DNA of 64,000 nucleotides from positions 73,497,118 through 73,561,117 of the forward strand of contig CM049317.1 in NCBI GenBank assembly GCA_026874595.1, in the 5' to 3' direction. Both the position numbers and the translations under genes were made by a program. The stretch's first letter is position 1; each line of letters begins with the position of its first letter. The DNA comes from Sipunculus nudus. Taxonomy: Eukaryota; Annelida; Sipuncula; Golfingiida; Sipunculidae. This document shows, piece after piece, positions 58,704 to 64,000 of the stretch. The notes under the pieces were generated by a model that was given only the letters and a program-made list of their open reading frames with translations, searched no databases and was not told where the DNA came from.

Positions 58704-59663
58704 GGTAACACGATCAAGCCGTACAATATTAGCGTGACCCTTTATGCAGAGGCCCGATTTTGTAAAACGCATTAGATGACATGGCTTGTTCGGACCGAAT
58801 GCTCTGTCAGCATTGGGGCAGACATAATTGGTTACATGTAGTGACCGCCATTAGTGAGATAAATCCGGCTCAGCTTTACTCATTCACAGTCCGTCTGGTT
58901 GTTAAGCTGTAATGTCATTTTAATCATTGGTAGGGCCCAGTGTACCTTCAGTGATGCAAAATTAACAAGGAAAAACGAGGATACTGTATGTGTCTCAGGC
59001 CTTACTTCTTTTATTTTGCACACTTGATTAAGTTAATGGCTGTTTAGTGCATGACTGCTAAGTGAATTAATAAAAGCTTGGGTATAATCCGGTTTAATAC
59101 AAGCTGGATGTAAAAATACAACTCATAAACTGATTGTGCTAAACTATCACGCAGAGGCCTACTGGTTTAAAGACGAGGGGAAATACCAAGCAGTAGTAGT
59201 AAGTCATATAACACTTTGAATTACCTTGCTGAAAATCGCATCACATTGACACATTATGTTCACTTCAAAGGAAGTGCTAATGATAATTTCAGTGTTGACA
59301 ATTTTGATTTTTTTCATAATTTTGGGCCGAATGATTAAATATTGGCAGATTATGGCTCACCCACTGCGGACCTATTTTTTCGTAGGAAAGTATATCTAAG
59401 CAATACAGGGTTACAAAGAGTCGAGATCAGCTATATGAAGCTCCATGGTTAATACCATATCTTGCTGCATCATTCTGTCATAAGCCACCTTAATCATATT
59501 TGTATTGTTCATTGTATTTTACATGATTTTACATTGTAAGCTTTTTAGAATGTGTTGGCAGATCAGAAAAATATTGTCTGAATGGGGAACATATGTAAAA
59601 ATAACGTTAAAATGATTTAAAAAATTCAAATAAATATGTTAATGAATAAAATAACAATTGGCT
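58704..59663. other. Non-coding stretch, nothing recognised
   Basis: AT-rich without open frames or recognisable repeats. Confidence 0.5.
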
Positions 59664-59801
59664 ACACAGTAAACATTTGACAACCCTTTTTACAACCCTA
59701 GAGGGTTGTCAAATTGAAATTTTGACAGCCTGGGTTGTTGTTTTAGACACCCATTTGACAATCCTAAAGTTGTCGATTTGACAACCCTTTGTTTTCAGTG
59801 T
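59664..59801. mobile_element. Small TA-flanked MITE
   Basis: A 138-bp element with ends ACACAGTAAACATTTGACA and CAAATCG...-type right end finishing TTTTCAGTGT, flanked by TA on both sides. Four TTGACAACCC / GGGTTGTCAA words form internal inverted pairs. The ACACTGAAAAC-type end and TA site fit a Tc1/mariner-derived MITE. Confidence 0.6.
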
Positions 59802-60530
59802 ATGAACTATTTAACCTTTTTTGGCCAACTCGGACGCGGATATCGGTGCTGGTATGGTGTTTACCACCATTTACCGATAGTCACCGATAGACACCGACGC
59901 CCACTGACATTCAACTAGGGTTATCAATGGTCGCCTAATTTTTACACTGATGCGATAAAGTATACCGCTCTGGAATTCGCAATATTTCACATTTATATGT
60001 GTTTTAAAATAATTTAAAATATGCTTTAAAAAAATGAATAAAGCTGAATAAAGCTGTCTTTGTAAAATCAAAACTTGTACCTCAAACATGTAATTTATAA
60101 TTATGGGAAGCCAACAACAAAAACTATGTAAAAAGTGATTTTAATATAGATTTTAAAGCTGAGTTGAACTAAAGCAAGGTGGCGGTATTGAAAAGAAACA
60201 TATATATTTAGGATCCCACAGTGTTCACGCTTGAAACAGTTTATTTATGGTTATGCGAGTTTACACAAGGAATGATAAATCATGAATGTGGTGGGTCACT
60301 GGGCCACCACCAGATGTCAGTAACAAGCGCATGCGGTATTAGATTTTGAAGAATCAATGTGTTTTCTATTTTACTGGTCAAAGCAAGATTTACGTTGATC
60401 TTATACGATCAATTGGATCACTTTCCAATTTGTTTATATTTATATAATTGCTGTGGTAAATACGCACATCTCCTGGACAAGACCTTTTTTTCTTATTCTG
60501 AAAAGGGTATCGGTGCATTATACGGGAGTA
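59802..60530. other. Non-coding stretch, nothing recognised
   Basis: Frames of about 70 codons on each strand without motifs. Confidence 0.45.
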
Positions 60531-61142
60531 TAACTTCAGGGGGCTCAAACACCAATGGAACCCATATTTTCGATTTTTATTAATGTGGGTTGAACGCCAA
60601 ATAGGCTTCTACAATACCTGCCATAAGTAATATATTATTTATGGTAAGGTATAGAAGATATTATTATCATTATTTATGGTAAAGTATAGAAGAAGTCTAT
60701 ATGGCAATGAACCCAGAATTAAAAAAAAAACGAATATGAGGGTTCAGTTGGTGTTGAGCCCGCTGAAGTTCATTCCGGTATAATTCGCCTATCCCAGAAA
60801 ACCCTTGCTCATTGGTGAAATTGAAAATATCAAACATTTCTTTAATCGTTGTCAATATTTAAGCATTCCTTGAAGTATACAGAAAAGTATTTCCCAACCG
60901 TTATTAACAGATGCATATATGTCTAAGCTTAAGGGTTGTTCTTAGGGTGTTTGAGCCCCCTGAAGTTCATTCCGGTATAATTCACCTATCCCAGAAAAAC
61001 CCTTACTCACTAGTGAAATTGAAAATATCAAACATTTCTTTAGTCGTTGTCAATATTTAAGCATTCCTTGAAGTATACAGAAAAGTATTTCCCAACCGTT
61101 ATTGACAGATGTATATGTCTAAGCTAAAGGGTTGTTCTTAGG
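60531..61142. repeat. Tandem duplication plus inverted fragment
   Basis: 60748-60945 and 60946-61142 are direct copies, about 94 percent identical, from TGAGCCC(G/C)CTGAAGTTC to GGGTTGTTCTTAGG. A third, inverted piece at 60534-60555 matches GTTTGAGCCCCCTGAAGTT on the other strand. A shorter repeat, TTATGGTAA(G/A)GTATAGAAGA, lies at about 60640-60692. Confidence 0.8.
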
Positions 61143-61633
61143 ATATAGTAGAGAGCTTACGTACAAGATATCATATCAGTTCAAGACAAAGAATTTTGTA
61201 AACAATATTATTCTCCATGGAAAAAAGTATGTTGATAGGTCCAGACACGGAAATGGTATTGATGTTAAATATTCATGTGATAGCAAAGTTAAATTTATAG
61301 ATCTTGCACAATCGAGCGGCGGAAATTTTTTTATTCACAACACACAATATTACAGTAATGTCCAAACAGGACAATCTACATATGTTACATAGCATCACTA
61401 TAGCAAAGTTACGTAACATGTGTCACATAATAGATATTCCCAGAACAGACAAAAGCATCCACAATCATGCAGTGAAAATTTAATTTATTTCTGAAAAAAT
61501 ACAATTTAACTTATGTACAGTGAATTACTTTTAGTAGAGCTACCTCTTTTCCAACACAATGATTTCTGTTAATAAAGTATACGGCACCGTTAATTAAAAT
61601 ATGTTTGGGTTTCTTTTACATTTTGTAGTATAT
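61143..61633. other. Non-coding stretch, nothing recognised
   Basis: An open plus frame to 61392 (about 80 codons) has no recognisable motif. Confidence 0.4.
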
Positions 61634-62433
61634 TGTTACGGGTGCTCTTTTTATTGTGTGACACGGGCGTAACTCACCCTCGCTGAGCCGTTTTTTACAT
61701 TCTATGTTTAATCCGTTCTGGTTGAACTCTCGTTGTCATGTTAGCCTTGGATTTTCACGCCTGGCCGAGGTAACGTGATGACCCTGGTATGTAGGGATAC
61801 ACACAGCGATGTTTTCTAGAGAATTCCTGAAACACGTGTTTACTGTGTTATGTAGGATCCTTAAGACTGTTCGAGAAGTGGAAAATTTCGGCTTGAGGTG
61901 TGAAGGTATATAAAGGGGCTGTGTTTTAGAACCAGAGAGAGAGCAGAGCAGATTCCAGCGGACGCAGAAGCGTGTGTCAGTTTTAAGTACCTTATCCGAC
62001 GAATGCGGCAATTATAGATTTTCTAAGACTTTCTCCTGGATTTTATGCATTTGGACTTCAGTTAACTTTCTGGATTGTTACAAGAGCTTTACACTGGACT
62101 GTCATTCTCCGAGGGTATACATTTAAAGAACGTATCGTTGTGACGGTGTTGGTATCCAGGTACTGTGCACATTATTTTTCTATGTGATTGTATTGATTTG
62201 TTGTTATACGGCTGTTTTACTGTATAATTGTATTGATTAAGTGTATTGTAATGTTAGGGTTGTTTTAAGAACAAATTATGGTTATTTGTTAACAAAAAAA
62301 AACACTGACTTCTTTATTCATTTCCCTGGACATTTCACGCCGCCTAGGGATACAGAATCTGATTTTTTTATCTCCCTTACAGAATTTGTGTTCATCACGC
62401 ATACGTGATCTGTTTTTATTAGGTTCCGTAACA
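61634..62433 (+). mobile_element. Probable solo LTR, 800 bp
   Basis: Begins TGTTACGG and ends CCGTAACA (perfect 8-bp inverted ends, TG...CA). It has a TATATAAAG box at 61907-61915 followed by a GAGAGAG-rich segment, as in an LTR promoter. ATAT flanks both sides (61630-61633 and 62434-62437), but a TA tract follows, so this duplication is weak evidence. No internal retrotransposon sequence is attached, so recombination to a solo LTR is the likely history. Orientation is set by the TATA box. Confidence 0.55.

Positions 62434-62492
<59 letters not shown>
62434..62492. repeat. (TA)n microsatellite
   Basis: About 29 TA units right after the solo LTR. Confidence 0.95.
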
Positions 62493-62494
<2 letters not shown>

Positions 62495-64000
62495 CATTAA
62501 TAGTATAATTTTATCGGTCAAAAAGTACAACCATCCTGATCATATATTCTTGCTTTTACAAGGAAAGCTTTTAAAGTTATGCCTCTATGTATTTTTTTTA
62601 AATATCTTAGTTTTGTTGATACAGCTATCAAACCTATAATTCTGAAAGCTTCCAGTACACAATTTTGGTTACATTCCGCCAAATCTTTTTGCCATTTTAA
62701 AAATACTTTGAACTGGAGATCTATATTTTCTTCTCATAATTTTGCTAAAAATTGATTTAATAGATTAGCTTTTAATAGTAGAGTTAGCGTATAATAACTT
62801 ATCAATATTAATTTTAATTTTTTTGTTCACACACTTAGTCACTTATTTTCAACTAAACTTATTTATATGGATTGAGTATATAATACTGTTGTATGTCAGT
62901 AAGTGTATTTCACTGGCGTAAATTCTTTTTATTTCTTGGAATGTATACAATGAATAAGTATTGTTCACAATCTTAGTCAAATGGTTTATATGGCATGTTA
63001 ACAAAAATAACGACAATTATGGCATAACTTAGTTTCTCCAATATTTGTTTAAAACATTGATATGTGGTCAAATATATTTGATAAACCTGAGGTTTCTTGG
63101 TCAGAGAACCTAGCATTGAGTGGTTGCGGTGTACCATTAATCTAGATGAAAGACGAGGTGTACTTTTAATGGTTTAATTTTGACATAAAGTCATAATGTA
63201 TAGTTCATAAATTATTTGTATCTATATTTCACGAACGGTAATGGATACTTCTTGTACCAGTTCAGTCAAGTGTAAAATATATCTGACTTTTCATAGATTA
63301 TCTCCTTAACCTTGCTAGTATATGTTATGTGGAGAGTATGTCAAGATATAAAGATTAAATTTATCAGAAATAAAATTTGGATATAAGAAAATTTTACATT
63401 AATGTACTGTGCAGCTATTTGGCCACTGATTCTGAATGACAACCCCATTTGACGATACAAGCATATTTTGCCATCTGTATGGAATTCAGTTAGTTTACAA
63501 AAAATACAGTCCTGTAAATAACATGAAAGCGGTGTTACATGACAAGGAATCTTGTCTTCGGGACGCACTTTATATAATGAGGCATCCCGACTTTGCTTCG
63601 GCGGAAATAAACAATGGACACAGACAGTTTAGTTACAGGCGGCAGTGATCTCCTCCCCCCGCCGGTGGTAGACTTGTGTCATCCGACAGCCCGGGGGTGA
63701 ACCTCCTGATTAAAACACTGCATACATTGTGATTTATGTAAAGGGGAAACATCAAACGTGACCTACTTTATAAAAAAATGATCAAATACTCCGTCAAAGG
63801 TACATGCCGGGAACTTGAAGTTTTATAACCAATCCGGGTAAGTCAATAGTTCTTCCTACATCGAAATAACTACTTTACCAAAAACATATTTTGTGAAAAA
63901 TTGTAATATTTCATGTAATAAGTATTAACATTGCGACTCCTTTGCGTTTTATCTATGTGGCTGGACGGTACATTCCTCCAACGTACACTTTCTATTTCCA
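62493..64000. other. Non-coding stretch, possible LINE scrap
   Basis: A plus-strand piece near 62615-62690 reads VDTAIKPIIL, like the TLVKPILLYG block after the RT thumb of some LINEs, but it is too short and stop-ridden to classify. Nothing else is recognised to the window end. Confidence 0.3.

Overview
The window is animal nuclear DNA: AT-rich, gene-poor and packed with repeats. It has spliced gene structures (consensus GT/AG junctions in readable exons), many (TA)n microsatellites, several classes of eukaryotic transposon and one vertebrate/invertebrate-type rhodopsin-family receptor. The mix (Merlin-type transposase, PIF/Harbinger and TA-flanked MITEs, Ty3/gypsy, L1/Tx1-like LINE, long minisatellites, a melatonin-receptor-like orphan GPCR) suggests a lophotrochozoan, most likely a bivalve mollusc. 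The taxon is inference; no marker gene fixes it.

Layout. 1-5.9 kb: a truncated repeat copy, a PIF/Harbinger MITE with TTA target duplication, two copies of an AACCGAT-rich repeat, and a broken three-exon gene on the minus strand (3757-5325). 6.07-8.86 kb: an unfamiliar 2.8-kb terminal-inverted-repeat element whose ends are arrays of a CCCATATTGTAATAA motif, flanked by a 5-bp duplication AAAGG. 10.07-11.34 kb: an apparently intact, probably once-spliced Merlin/IS1016-like DDE transposase. 11.3-21.9 kb: mostly non-coding, with microsatellites and small palindromes. 21.96-22.62 kb: a foldback element. 23.62-32.82 kb: a pogo-like TA-flanked element split by a complete but decayed Ty3/gypsy retrotransposon on the minus strand (LTRs 24282-24871 and 31834-32423, about 1.2 percent different).

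34.4-45.6 kb is the centre of the window. A TATA/initiator promoter and a short exon with a consensus donor lie at 34.44-34.53 kb. A 7.9-kb array of about 316 copies of a 25-bp minisatellite follows (35.42-43.32 kb). Then a consensus acceptor opens directly onto a single-exon 312-residue class A GPCR (43819-44757). The simplest reading is one gene whose 5' UTR intron holds the array; this is inference.

45.7-64 kb: a degenerate L1/Tx1-like LINE on the minus strand (about 46.05-49.3 kb), a 338-bp tandem repeat (50.27-52.8 kb), an 11-copy 19-bp GC-rich minisatellite next to a possible signal-peptide exon (55.1-55.5 kb), a second Harbinger MITE copy, a 22-bp minisatellite (58.05-58.70 kb), a TA-flanked MITE, a tandem duplication, and a probable 800-bp solo LTR (61634-62433). 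Only the GPCR and the Merlin-like transposase look like intact protein genes.
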